16,209 nt of DNA from Christensenella sp. UBA4379 (GTDB lineage Bacteria; Bacillota; Clostridia; Christensenellales; Aristaeellaceae), in NCBI GenBank assembly GCA_002391225.1, contig DGRV01000084.1, forward strand, positions 1-16,209. The letters run 5' to 3'. This document shows, piece by piece, positions 6,777 to 12,937 of this stretch. How positions within the stretch are numbered: position 1 is the stretch's first letter; each line of letters begins with the position of its first letter. Under the pieces are notes generated by a model, which saw only the letters and a program-made list of their open reading frames with translations, ran no database searches and was not told where the DNA came from. The translations under genes were made by a program, and so were the position numbers.

Positions 6777-8276
6777 GTGAGACGGGTGCTGACCATTCTG
6801 CTCCTGCTGGCAATGCTGGCGCGGGGCAGGCTGCCCGCAGCGGGGTCTGCGGAGGAAGCGCCGCAGCCGGTCCTCCGCGCCCTCCTGGTGACCTGCGACC
6901 GCTTTGTCAGCCAGCCGGAAACCACCCCGGCGGCCCAGCAGAACGCGATGCTGATGAAAAGCCTCCTTTCCTCCGACGCCCGGGAATATCAGGAAATCCG
7001 GACGGAGTGCGACACGATTTCCTCCGTGGAGGGCTTCGCGCAGGCCGTGCGCGAGACCTTCGGCGAGGCGGGGGACAACGATATTTCCCTTTTATATATC
7101 AGCACCCACGGCCTGTATACGGCCAACCAGCCGAACCTGAGCGCGAGCCTCCTGCTGTCAGACGGGAATGTGGAAGCGCGGCTCACCGCACAGGCCCTTT
7201 CCAACGTGCTGACCGCGGTGCGCGGCACCAAGGTGCTGGTGCTGGACGCCTGCCATTCCGGGGCCTTCATCGGGAAGGGGCTGAGCGACTTTGCCCAGGC
7301 CAATCCATTTGCCTGGGAGAATTTTTACGTGCTCTGCAGCGCCGGCGGCAGCGAGGAAAGCTGGTACTGGCGGGCCGAGGGGGCGGATGCCCTGCACGGG
7401 GCCGGGTATTTTACGTCCATCCTGTCCGGCGCGCTGAACCCCGTGCCGTCCATCCCTTCGGACCGGGACGGGGACGGAAAGGTATCTTTGAAGGAGCTCA
7501 AGACCTATCTCCTGGCCCACTACGCCGCCTCCACCCCGCAGATTTATCCGGAAAACAGCGATTTTGTCTTCTATATGCCGAAGGACGGGGCCGAACAGAC
7601 GGCGGACGTGCTTTCGGACATCCGCTTTGAGCAGACCGTCTTTTCGGGAAACGTGGCGGAGATCGGCTTTACCTTCCGGCTGAACCGGCCGGCGGAGGTC
7701 TCCTACCAGCTGATCTACGACCAGCGGGGCGGCTGGGACTTTTCCCAGGCCCCGATGATCGCCGACGGCGGGGAAGGCACCCTCCTGCCGGAAGGAACCT
7801 ACCGGCGGCGGATCACCCTGGCGCTGGCGGACGAAGAGCAGGACGTCTCCGGCTATCTGATGCTGCAGATCTTTTCCCGGGAGGGGGAGAGGATGGTGCT
7901 CCACGAGAGCCGGCTGCTGCGCGTCTTCCCCGTCCAGGGGGACGTCGCGCTGGACGTAAGGACAGAGCCTTCCTTTATCCCCGGCCGGGGGGACGAACTG
8001 GCAGTCCGGGTCGGCCACGACGTGCCCTGCGCCCTGACCGTGTCCGTATTGAACGCCCAGGGAAAGACCGTCCGCTATCTTGCCGTCGAAACCCCGTCCC
8101 GCCCCCAGCGCCTGGTGCCCGAGGGCACCACCCTCTACTGGGACGGCCGCCTGGAGGACGGAACCTCCGCCGCCCCCGGCCGCTACATGGTCTGCGTGAA
8201 GACCACCGTCGGCGGCACGGACTACACCGTCTATTCTCCCTACTTCACCCTGTCCGAGGAGATTACCAGCGGTTAA
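6777..8276 (+). CDS. Exported caspase-like (peptidase C14 type) protease with EF-hand and FlgD-like Ig domain
   Basis: The start is GTG 6777, 7 bases after AAGGAGG (6763-6769) and downstream of a clear promoter. The product is 499 residues. A signal peptide (about 1-25, ending AAGSA) predicts export. The protease domain carries both halves of the caspase dyad, ISTHGL with His111 and VLDACHSGAF with Cys159, each after a hydrophobic strand as in caspase/metacaspase folds. Inside its C-terminal part is a textbook calcium loop, DRDGDGKVSLKE (229-240), with acidic residues at positions 1, 3, 5 and 12. Two beta-rich regions follow. The last (about 395-495) has the pattern of FlgD-type Ig domains, with ALTVSVLNAQGKTVRYL and YWDGRLEDGTSAAPGRY. 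It is likely a Ca2+-dependent secreted cysteine protease; substrate and maturation are unknown. It is transcribed alone. The fold and dyad are well supported, the calcium dependence is inference. Confidence 0.85.
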   Translation: MRRVLTILLLLAMLARGRLPAAGSAEEAPQPVLRALLVTCDRFVSQPETTPAAQQNAMLMKSLLSSDAREYQEIRTECDTISSVEGFAQAVRETFGEAGDNDISLLYISTHGLYTANQPNLSASLLLSDGNVEARLTAQALSNVLTAVRGTKVLVLDACHSGAFIGKGLSDFAQANPFAWENFYVLCSAGGSEESWYWRAEGADALHGAGYFTSILSGALNPVPSIPSDRDGDGKVSLKELKTYLLAHYAASTPQIYPENSDFVFYMPKDGAEQTADVLSDIRFEQTVFSGNVAEIGFTFRLNRPAEVSYQLIYDQRGGWDFSQAPMIADGGEGTLLPEGTYRRRITLALADEEQDVSGYLMLQIFSREGERMVLHESRLLRVFPVQGDVALDVRTEPSFIPGRGDELAVRVGHDVPCALTVSVLNAQGKTVRYLAVETPSRPQRLVPEGTTLYWDGRLEDGTSAAPGRYMVCVKTTVGGTDYTVYSPYFTLSEEITSG

Positions 8277-8329
8277 AGAGCGCTTTTGCCCCTTCGGCGG
8301 CGGTCCCTTGAAATAGTGCTCCAGCTAAA

Positions 8330-8363
8330 TGTATTGCTTTTGTCAATACATTATTGTATAATG
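8330..8363 (+). promoter_or_regulatory. Antitoxin promoter with two overlapping palindromes
   Basis: TTGCTT (8334-8339), 17 bases, and exact TATAAT (8357-8362) form the promoter. The first palindrome, TGTATTG (8330-8336) / CAATACA (8344-8350), covers the -35 box. The second, CATTAT (8349-8354) / ATAATG (8358-8363), is centred just before the -10 box. Paired operators across a promoter fit autorepression by the ribbon-helix-helix protein encoded next. Confidence 0.7.
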
Positions 8364-8381
8364 AAGACCGGAGGTGAGCCT

Positions 8382-8696
8382 ATGGCACAGAAAAGCGCAA
8401 ACGTGGTGGCGAGGATCGAACCCGAGATCAAGGAACAGGCGGAAGCGATTCTGGCTGATATGGGGATTTCCGCGTCGCTGGGCATCAATATGTTCTATCA
8501 TCAGATCATTCAGGTGCATGGCCTGCCCTTTACGCCGACCGCCAGGAGCTCCCGGCCCAAATCCCTGGAAGAAATGACGGGGGAGGAGCTGGACCAGCGG
8601 CTGACCGTCGGCCTGGACCAGGCCATGGAAAACCAGGGCAGTCCGGCCGAGGAAGTCATTGCTAAGCTGAGAGCGAGGAGCCGGACAGATACTTGA
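8382..8696 (+). CDS. RelB/DinJ-family antitoxin, without adjacent toxin
   Basis: The start is ATG 8382 behind GGAGGTGAG (8370-8378); the upstream extension to 8286 would run through the promoter and is rejected. The 104-residue protein opens with the ribbon-helix-helix pattern of RelB/DinJ antitoxins: a short strand (SANVVARIEPEIK), a helix (EQAEAILADMGIS) and a second helix ending IIQVHGLPF, with the characteristic LPF. The C-terminal half (SLEEMTGEELDQRL to VIAKLRARSR) resembles the toxin-binding tail, including the common PAEEVxAxLR ending. Antitoxins of this class usually precede a RelE/YafQ-type RNase gene by a few bases. Here the next 120 bases contain no such gene and lead into the left repeat of the island. 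It may be a solitary regulator, or its toxin may have been lost when the island arrived. Family is good; partner unknown. Confidence 0.82.
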   Translation: MAQKSANVVARIEPEIKEQAEAILADMGISASLGINMFYHQIIQVHGLPFTPTARSSRPKSLEEMTGEELDQRLTVGLDQAMENQGSPAEEVIAKLRARSRTDT

Positions 8697-8750
8697 AAAA
8701 CCCCTGACAGTCCTTCACCAGGAACATGAAAAAGAATAAAGAGTGAACTG

Positions 8751-8879
8751 CTTTCAGAGCAGTTTGAGAGCAGTTCAGAGCAGTTTCAGAGCAGTTTATT
8801 CTGAAAAACTGCTCTACGAAAATGCCTGATGTATCAGGTATATTTGATGATGTAGAGCAGTTAGAGCAGTTTTTTGGAG
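8751..8879 (+). repeat. Left boundary repeat of the island (AGAGCAGTT family), copy 1
   Basis: The outer half (8751-8797) is a run of AGAGCAGTT-type units. The inner half is a nested palindrome. AACTGCTCTAC (8807-8817) pairs with GTAGAGCAGTT (8852-8862), and between them CTGAT (8826-8830) pairs with ATCAG (8833-8837). A further AGAGCAGTTTTTTGGAG (8863-8879) follows. The reverse complement matches 10978-11101 on the far side of the island with the same order of parts and spacing of 8 and 14 bases around the central palindrome. A 57-residue ORF (8822-8995, starting MPDVSGIF) overlaps it but has no ribosome site. Confidence 0.9.
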
Positions 8880-9139
8880 CTATTTCATGGCTTTTTAAAT
8901 ATTTTCCTGGTTTCACCTTAGTCTACTGGATGATGAGTCCTGAGACAAAAGCATTTGCAGAGAAGTACAGAATGAAGGTTGAGGAACTTTTATAAATGTT
9001 ATGCAACGGCTGTCAGGATAGTCATATTCAGTCTGATGAATTGATGAATGATCATGACATGGAATGAACACCATCCGATCTATACAATCATATTCATCAA
9101 GTTAAAAGGTGCCGAAGTGTATTGTTGGAGGTGTCTTAT
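8880..9139. other. AT-rich stretch before the first island gene
   Basis: Together with the left repeat this makes a gene-free interval of about 440 bases after the antitoxin. The tail of a small frame (codons to 8995, with FAEKYRMKVEELL before the TAA) looks mildly protein-like and may be a remnant. The rest to 9126 shows no RNA gene, and no promoter good enough to call. Confidence 0.3.
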
Positions 9140-10045
9140 ATGACAAAGAAGCGCTTGGAAGCAGCTGTTACCGGATGCGGGCATAGCGATCATACTTCTT
9201 GTCATGCCGGATTGTTTATCGCAGGGGTTGCTTTGATTCTTGCGCTGTTTACTTCCGCCTCATTCATTGGCAGCAGAAATACTCTTTTGGATGCTTCCAA
9301 ATGGCTGGCTGCTCTGGTTCGGCCGTCCGATGCCATTCCGGAAGAGGCATTGGGCGAATATGTAGACAATGTCGCTTTTCAAGGGCTGAATAAGCAGATC
9401 GTTGAAACAATTGCCGGTCATACAGATCCTCCTGCCGTTGTTTCCGATCAGGATCGTCAATATATACAGTCAATAAGTCACAAGTTTTCCGAAACGACCG
9501 TTTTCGTATGGCTATCGACGAGTTGCGCCATTCTTGTTCTGCTGTTCATGATTCTTATCTTTCGTAAGCGTAAAACAGGAATGTTGATGAAACAAGAGAA
9601 TAAAAATGAATACTATTATTTGGGATGGATATTCATCTTCACATGCATGAGTGAGGGCATTATCCCCATCGTCTACGTACTTTTATACCTGATCTATTTC
9701 AAGAAAAAAATACAGTTGCGTCCTGAACTGCGTTCTTTTGCATACGGTTGTCTGCTAATCAACTGCCTCATACTCCTTTCTGAACTATTGGGAATAAAGA
9801 ACGTTTTAATCAACCATATGATTCCTTTCCTACCGGAAATCGCTGCAAGCGAAAATCATTCCGCCATGAACTATATTACATCGGAAGGCATAGCTCGTCT
9901 CCAGGCTGAAATGAATCATAACATATCCTTATTCTACTCACGGCTTTCATTAGTAGCCGCTTTGACCTTTGTCCTCGCAATTGCAGACAGGAGCCATAAA
10001 GAAGAAAAGAATGACTGTGCAATGAAAACGGGCAGAAAACAATAA
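9140..10045 (+). CDS. Unassigned multi-spanning membrane protein of the island
   Basis: I do not recognise this 301-residue protein. The ATG at 9140 follows GGAGG (9127-9131) by 8 bases and is preferred over the TTG at 9122. The N-terminus has a Cys/His cluster, CGHSDHTSCH (13-22), which could bind metal. Hydrophobic segments lie at about 25-43, 120-141, 159-187 (long, perhaps two helices), 199-219 and 264-282, giving five or six membrane passes. A soluble loop of about 75 residues between the first two passes, containing EEALGEYVDNVAFQGL, probably faces outside. The tail is strongly charged (DRSHKEEK). Its base composition is well below that of the flanking GC-rich genes, pointing to acquisition. 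The next gene follows after 68 bases on the same strand and may be cotranscribed. No function can be named. Confidence 0.75.
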   Translation: MTKKRLEAAVTGCGHSDHTSCHAGLFIAGVALILALFTSASFIGSRNTLLDASKWLAALVRPSDAIPEEALGEYVDNVAFQGLNKQIVETIAGHTDPPAVVSDQDRQYIQSISHKFSETTVFVWLSTSCAILVLLFMILIFRKRKTGMLMKQENKNEYYYLGWIFIFTCMSEGIIPIVYVLLYLIYFKKKIQLRPELRSFAYGCLLINCLILLSELLGIKNVLINHMIPFLPEIAASENHSAMNYITSEGIARLQAEMNHNISLFYSRLSLVAALTFVLAIADRSHKEEKNDCAMKTGRKQ

Positions 10046-10113
10046 AGATTTCTATAAGTAAAGGCGTCACATTGTATTGGCCATAAATACTTGCTTAGAA
10101 CAGGAGGTAAGTG

Positions 10114-10596
10114 ATGAATAGAATATGGAAACATATTCTAGTATGTGTTTTTGCAATGATATTTATAGGATACTGGTGGTGGCACGACTATGGATCATGG
10201 TTTATAATTCGAACGGAATTCATAGAAGAGTATACATCAGAAGCTTGTTTTCGGAATATGAACGGTGATAAAATTGACCCAGACATGTTTACATGGTATC
10301 CGTTTTTTTCTGAGCAAGACTTTTGTTATAATGCTGAAGATAAAAGAATTTATGATTATTATATTAGCAAAGGCATTGTCTTTGATTTCTCAGCATATAC
10401 ATATATATTGAGTTTTGGGTTTACAATAGAAGAATTATACGGTAAAGGAAATATACAAGAAGGTGAGCATACAGCAAGAATAGTTCAAGGAGTCAATTGT
10501 TCTCCAAATGCAATTTTACTATATCGCGCTCCTAAATCGTACATCTATCCATCTTCTGATAGAAAATCCAATTATCATTATAGAATTAAAAAATAA
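10114..10596 (+). CDS. Unassigned membrane-anchored protein, strongly AT-rich
   Basis: I do not recognise this 160-residue protein. The ATG at 10114 is 6 bases after AGGAGG (10102-10107); the GTG just before it is too close to that site. One hydrophobic segment near the N-terminus (about residues 7-22, HILVCVFAMIFIGYWWW) should act as an uncleaved anchor or signal. The rest is rich in aromatic and acidic residues, with three cysteines (in EACFRN, DFCYNA and GVNCSPN) that could form disulfides if it faces outside. It ends in a basic tail, SNYHYRIKK. Codon use is the most AT-rich in the window, with many AAA, ATA and TAT codons, more extreme than the gene before it, so the island may be a composite. 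Function unknown. Confidence 0.72.
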   Translation: MNRIWKHILVCVFAMIFIGYWWWHDYGSWFIIRTEFIEEYTSEACFRNMNGDKIDPDMFTWYPFFSEQDFCYNAEDKRIYDYYISKGIVFDFSAYTYILSFGFTIEELYGKGNIQEGEHTARIVQGVNCSPNAILLYRAPKSYIYPSSDRKSNYHYRIKK

Positions 10597-10615
10597 TGTT
10601 TTCAAGAAAATAAAA

Positions 10616-10713
10616 GGGACGGTTCTGTGAGTTTTTAAAACATGAGCGTGAATAAGAATAATTATAGCAACACCGTACAATCCACCAATAAGAACGCAGG
10701 GGACGGTTCTGTG
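10616..10713 (+). repeat. Pair of GGGACGGTTCTGTG direct repeats
   Basis: The 14-mer GGGACGGTTCTGTG occurs at 10616-10629 and again at 10700-10713, 84 bases apart. The second copy sits in a GCAGG...CCTGC inverted context (10697-10720). Motifs of this look are scattered in many Clostridia and may be ends of REP-like units, but that link is from memory and not shown here. Confidence 0.6.
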
Positions 10714-10721
10714 TTCCTGCC

Positions 10722-10962
10722 GGAAACAACTGAAAAATCAAATTGATCCACAATATGTCCGCGACGTTGTCCCTGAAGGCGGTGCTTTGGATCCGCTCTC
10801 AGTTGTCTTTGCAGCAATATGTTGCGAAAAAGAGTCACCGCCAGATTCTTTCCCCGGACGGGTATTATCGCCGCTGGCTTTACATCCGCCATCAATAAGA
10901 AGGTGCCGGCAGAAGAAGAGAAAAAGAACTTTTGTCCCTACTGCGGACACAAACTTGAATAA
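10722..10962 (+). pseudogene. Decayed coding stretch ending in a zinc-ribbon-like tail
   Basis: The gap between the last island gene and the right repeat is otherwise gene-free. Three plus-strand frames here each contain protein-like pieces: KQLKNQIDPQYVRDVVPEGG (from 10724), SHRQILSPDGYYRRWLY in a second frame, and a third frame that ends AEEEKKNFCPYCGHKLE then TAA at 10962. The CxxC-type ending FCPYCG is the usual half of a C-terminal zinc ribbon. This pattern suggests a gene broken by frameshifts. The shortest intact reading is 47 codons from ATG 10819, without a good ribosome site. Minus-strand ORFs over the same bases lack recognisable features. Confidence 0.3.
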
Positions 10963-10977
10963 AAAAAGCTAAATAGC

Positions 10978-11101
10978 CTCCAAAAAACTGCTCTAACTGC
11001 TCTACGTTGATAGAAACGTCTGATCCATCAGGCATATTTGTAGAGCAGTTTTTCTTTGAAAACTGCTCTAAAACTGCTCTACTTTCCCCAAAACTGCTCT
11101 G
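10978..11101 (-). repeat. Right boundary repeat of the island, copy 2 (inverted)
   Basis: The order is CTCCAAAAAACTGCTCT (10978-10994), AACTGCTCTAC (10995-11005), 14 bases, CTGAT (11020-11024), CC, ATCAG (11027-11031), 8 bases, GTAGAGCAGTT (11040-11050). After it come two or three outer ACTGCTCT units up to 11101. Read as reverse complement it matches the left copy part by part. The paired arms are identical while the unpaired spacers have diverged. Confidence 0.9.
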
Positions 11102-11130
11102 TTTAAATCAGCCATCCCCAAAATCCCCAT

Positions 11131-11167
11131 AAAAAAGAAGAGCCGGGCCTCTTCCAGCCCCAGCTCT
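11131..11167 (-). terminator. Rho-independent terminator of the leftward operon
   Basis: On the minus strand AGAGC (11167-11163) pairs with GCTCT (11143-11139), and GGGC pairs with GCCC inside it with a short loop. The stem runs into TCTTTTTT (11138-11131). It lies 170 bases past the phosphodiesterase stop and 30 bases outside the right island repeat. Confidence 0.8.
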
Positions 11168-11183
11168 CCGTTTGTATCGTTCA

Positions 11184-11331
11184 GTCTCGCGGAGACAAAC
11201 TTACATCTCCACTCTCCACTCTTCACTCTTCACTCTCACTAAATACCTCCTCCAGGGCCTGCCGGCCCGTTCTTCGGTGAAAACTGTCCACTGGACAGTT
11301 TTCCGGGCCCTCAGAACCCTCCTACCTCCTA
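11184..11331. repeat. Repeat-rich 3' region: hairpins and heptamer tandem repeats
   Basis: Four tandem heptamers YCACTCT occupy 11209-11236, and two CCTCCTA heptamers occupy 11318-11331. GTCTC-GCG-GAGAC (11184-11196) is a small perfect hairpin within GTTTGT/ACAAAC arms. GAAAACTGTCC (11279-11289) and GGACAGTTTTC (11293-11303) form a perfect 11-bp stem with a 3-base loop, extended by GGCCCG (11264-11269) / CGGGCC (11304-11309). No gene lies here. Confidence 0.85.
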
Positions 11332-11337
11332 CCTATC

Positions 11338-11883
11338 TCAGCTTTCCCACCTCATCAATTCTTCTCCATTTTCGAGATCCAGCCACCTGAATAGTGTGTT
11401 TTCCAACGTCATTGCTGCCTTTTTGCTCCCCTCCTTCGGAATCGCGGCGGAGCCGGGGTTGAGGAGGGTCAGCCCGTCCTGTTCCTCGCACTTCTGGACG
11501 TGGATGTGTCCAAAGAGGAGGATGTCTCCCGGGCAGTGCGGGGGCGGGCAGGTAGGGCCATATACGTGGCCGTGGGTGATGAACATCTGCCGGGTTCCTA
11601 CCGGCATCAGGGCGTAGTCCGCCAGGACGGGGAAATGCAGCACCATCTGGTCGACCTCCGCGTCGCAGTTGCCGCGGACGGCGTGGATCAGGTGGGCTTT
11701 TTCGTTGAGCATCTGGGCGACCTTCGGCGGGTCGTAGGCGTCCGGCAGGGGGTTGCGGGGGCCGTGGTAGAGCAGGTCGCCCAGCAGGATCAGCCGGTCG
11801 CAGCCTTCCCGTTCAAATAGCCGGAGCACATGCTCGCAGGCGGAGGCGGACCCGTGAATATCGGAAGCGATCAGGTATTTCAT
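11338..11883 (-). CDS. yfcE: YfcE-type metallophosphodiesterase
   Basis: This 181-residue protein is a small calcineurin-like phosphodiesterase of the YfcE/MJ0936 group, which hydrolyses phosphodiester substrates with a two-metal centre in the cytoplasm. All ligands are visible: SDIHG (Asp8, His10), LLGDLLYHGP (Asp36), GNCD (Asn72, Asp74), THGH (His104) and GHIHV (His126, His128). The length is normal for the family. The ATG at 11883 is preceded on the minus strand by AAAGGGG, a weaker ribosome site than its neighbours have. It lies 16 bases after the queA stop and is the last gene of the operon. The natural substrate of this family is poorly defined, so the symbol marks the family only. Confidence 0.9.
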   Translation of the reverse strand: MKYLIASDIHGSASACEHVLRLFEREGCDRLILLGDLLYHGPRNPLPDAYDPPKVAQMLNEKAHLIHAVRGNCDAEVDQMVLHFPVLADYALMPVGTRQMFITHGHVYGPTCPPPHCPGDILLFGHIHVQKCEEQDGLTLLNPGSAAIPKEGSKKAAMTLENTLFRWLDLENGEELMRWES

Positions 11884-11899
11884 CGGCGGAACCCCTTTC

Positions 11900-12925
11900 T
11901 CAGCAGAACAGCGTGCAGTCCCCGAAGGAAAAGAAACGGTACCTTTTATCGACCGCCTCCCGGTAGACGCGCAGGGCCTCTTCCCGGCCGATGAAGGCGC
12001 TGACCAGCATCAGCAGGGTGCTTTCGGGCAGGTGGAAGTTGGTCAGCAGGACGTCGGTGGCCTTGAAGGGGACGCCGGGCTTGATAAAGATTTTGGTCAT
12101 CCCGCTGCCCGGGTGGACGACGCCGTCCTCCGTGGCCGCGGTTTCCAGGGTGCGCACGGAGGTGGTGCCGATGCAGACGATCCTGCCGCCGTTTTGCCTG
12201 GCCCGGTTGATCCGGTCCGCGGCGTCCTGGGTGACCATGTAGTATTCCTCGTGCATCAGGTGGTTTTCAATGTCCTCCTCCTGCACGGGGCGGAAGGTGC
12301 CGAGGCCGACGTGGAGGAGAACCGGCACGATGTCGACGCCCTTGGCCCGGACCTTCTCCAGCACCTCCTCGGTAAAGTGGAGGCCGGCTGTCGGGGCGGC
12401 GGCGCTGCCGTCCTGTCTGGCGTAGACGGTCTGGTACATTTCCGGGTTTTCGAGCTTTTCGTGGATGTAAGGGGGCAGGGGCATCTGGCCCAGCTCGTCC
12501 AGCAGGGCTTCAAAAACGCCCTCGTAGGAGAAGGTGACGATCCTGCCGCCGGCGCTGGTGGTTTCGCCGATTTCGCAGAGGAGCTTCCCGTCTCCAAAGG
12601 AGACGTGGGCGCCCTGTTTGAGCCGCCGACCTGGCTTGACCAGGGTTTCCCAGCGGTCTTTATCGAGGCGGCGCAGCAGCAGCACCTCCACCGGGATGCC
12701 GGTTTCCGTTTTGACGCCCAGCAGGCGGGCGGGGATCACGCGGGTTTCGTTGACCACCATCACGTCGCCCGGCCGAAGAAATTCGGGCAGGTCCCGGAAA
12801 ATCCGGTCCTCGGTTGTCCCGGTGTCCCGGTGGTAGACCAGCATCCGGGCGCTGTCCCGGGGTTCCGCGGGGGTCTGGGCGATCAGTTCCTGGGGGAGAT
12901 CATAGTAAAAATCAGATGTTTTCAT
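11900..12925 (-). CDS. queA: tRNA preQ1(34) S-adenosylmethionine ribosyltransferase-isomerase
   Basis: QueA transfers and rearranges the ribose of S-adenosylmethionine onto preQ1 in the tRNA wobble position, making epoxyqueuosine. The 341-residue length and the opening MKTSDFYYDLPQELIAQTPA fit the family closely, as do VVNETRVIPARL, TAGLHFTEEVL, the HVGLGTFRPV stretch and the C-terminal TNFHLPESTLLMLVSAF. The ATG at 12925 has AAAGGAC 10 bases upstream, just beyond the ruvB stop (12-base gap). In many Bacillota queA follows ruvB and is followed by tgt; here tgt is absent and a phosphodiesterase gene follows instead, so the guanine-exchange enzyme must be elsewhere. Confidence 0.96.
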   Translation of the reverse strand: MKTSDFYYDLPQELIAQTPAEPRDSARMLVYHRDTGTTEDRIFRDLPEFLRPGDVMVVNETRVIPARLLGVKTETGIPVEVLLLRRLDKDRWETLVKPGRRLKQGAHVSFGDGKLLCEIGETTSAGGRIVTFSYEGVFEALLDELGQMPLPPYIHEKLENPEMYQTVYARQDGSAAAPTAGLHFTEEVLEKVRAKGVDIVPVLLHVGLGTFRPVQEEDIENHLMHEEYYMVTQDAADRINRARQNGGRIVCIGTTSVRTLETAATEDGVVHPGSGMTKIFIKPGVPFKATDVLLTNFHLPESTLLMLVSAFIGREEALRVYREAVDKRYRFFSFGDCTLFC

Positions 12926-12937
12926 CGAATTGTCCTT

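Larger units (their letters stand above)
8751..11101. mobile_element. Putative AT-rich accessory island bounded by inverted structured repeats
   Basis: The two boundary repeats are inverted copies of each other and enclose about 2.1 kb whose base and codon use is plainly more AT-rich than the GC-rich genes on both sides. Cargo is two unassigned membrane-protein genes and a decayed coding stretch. No transposase, integrase or obvious target-site duplication was found. It may be a non-autonomous element mobilised in trans, or a locus bounded by dispersed repeats through recombination. The boundary repeats are seen directly; mobility is inference. Confidence 0.5.

Noticed and set aside
8751..8879. 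CRISPR array
   Set aside because: Units are about 9-11 bases with spacing of only a few bases, the second copy is inverted, and no cas genes are present.
8662..8916. 84-codon minus-strand ORF with NCSNCSTSS-like repeats
   Set aside because: It simply translates the AACTGCTCT repeats, has no ribosome site, and crosses the 3' end of the antitoxin.
8822..8995. 57-codon plus-strand ORF beginning MPDVSGIF
   Set aside because: No ribosome site. The matching frame in the right copy diverges in the spacers while the paired arms stay fixed, which favours a structural repeat over a coding one. A remnant cannot be excluded.
10597..11337. tRNA or rRNA gene in the long gene-free interval
   Set aside because: No cloverleaf arms, TTC-loop pattern or CCA end were seen; only repeats, the remnant and the terminator.
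11500..11820. Plus-strand ORF within the phosphodiesterase gene
   Set aside because: It lies opposite a gene whose metal ligands are all in place, and shows no features of its own.
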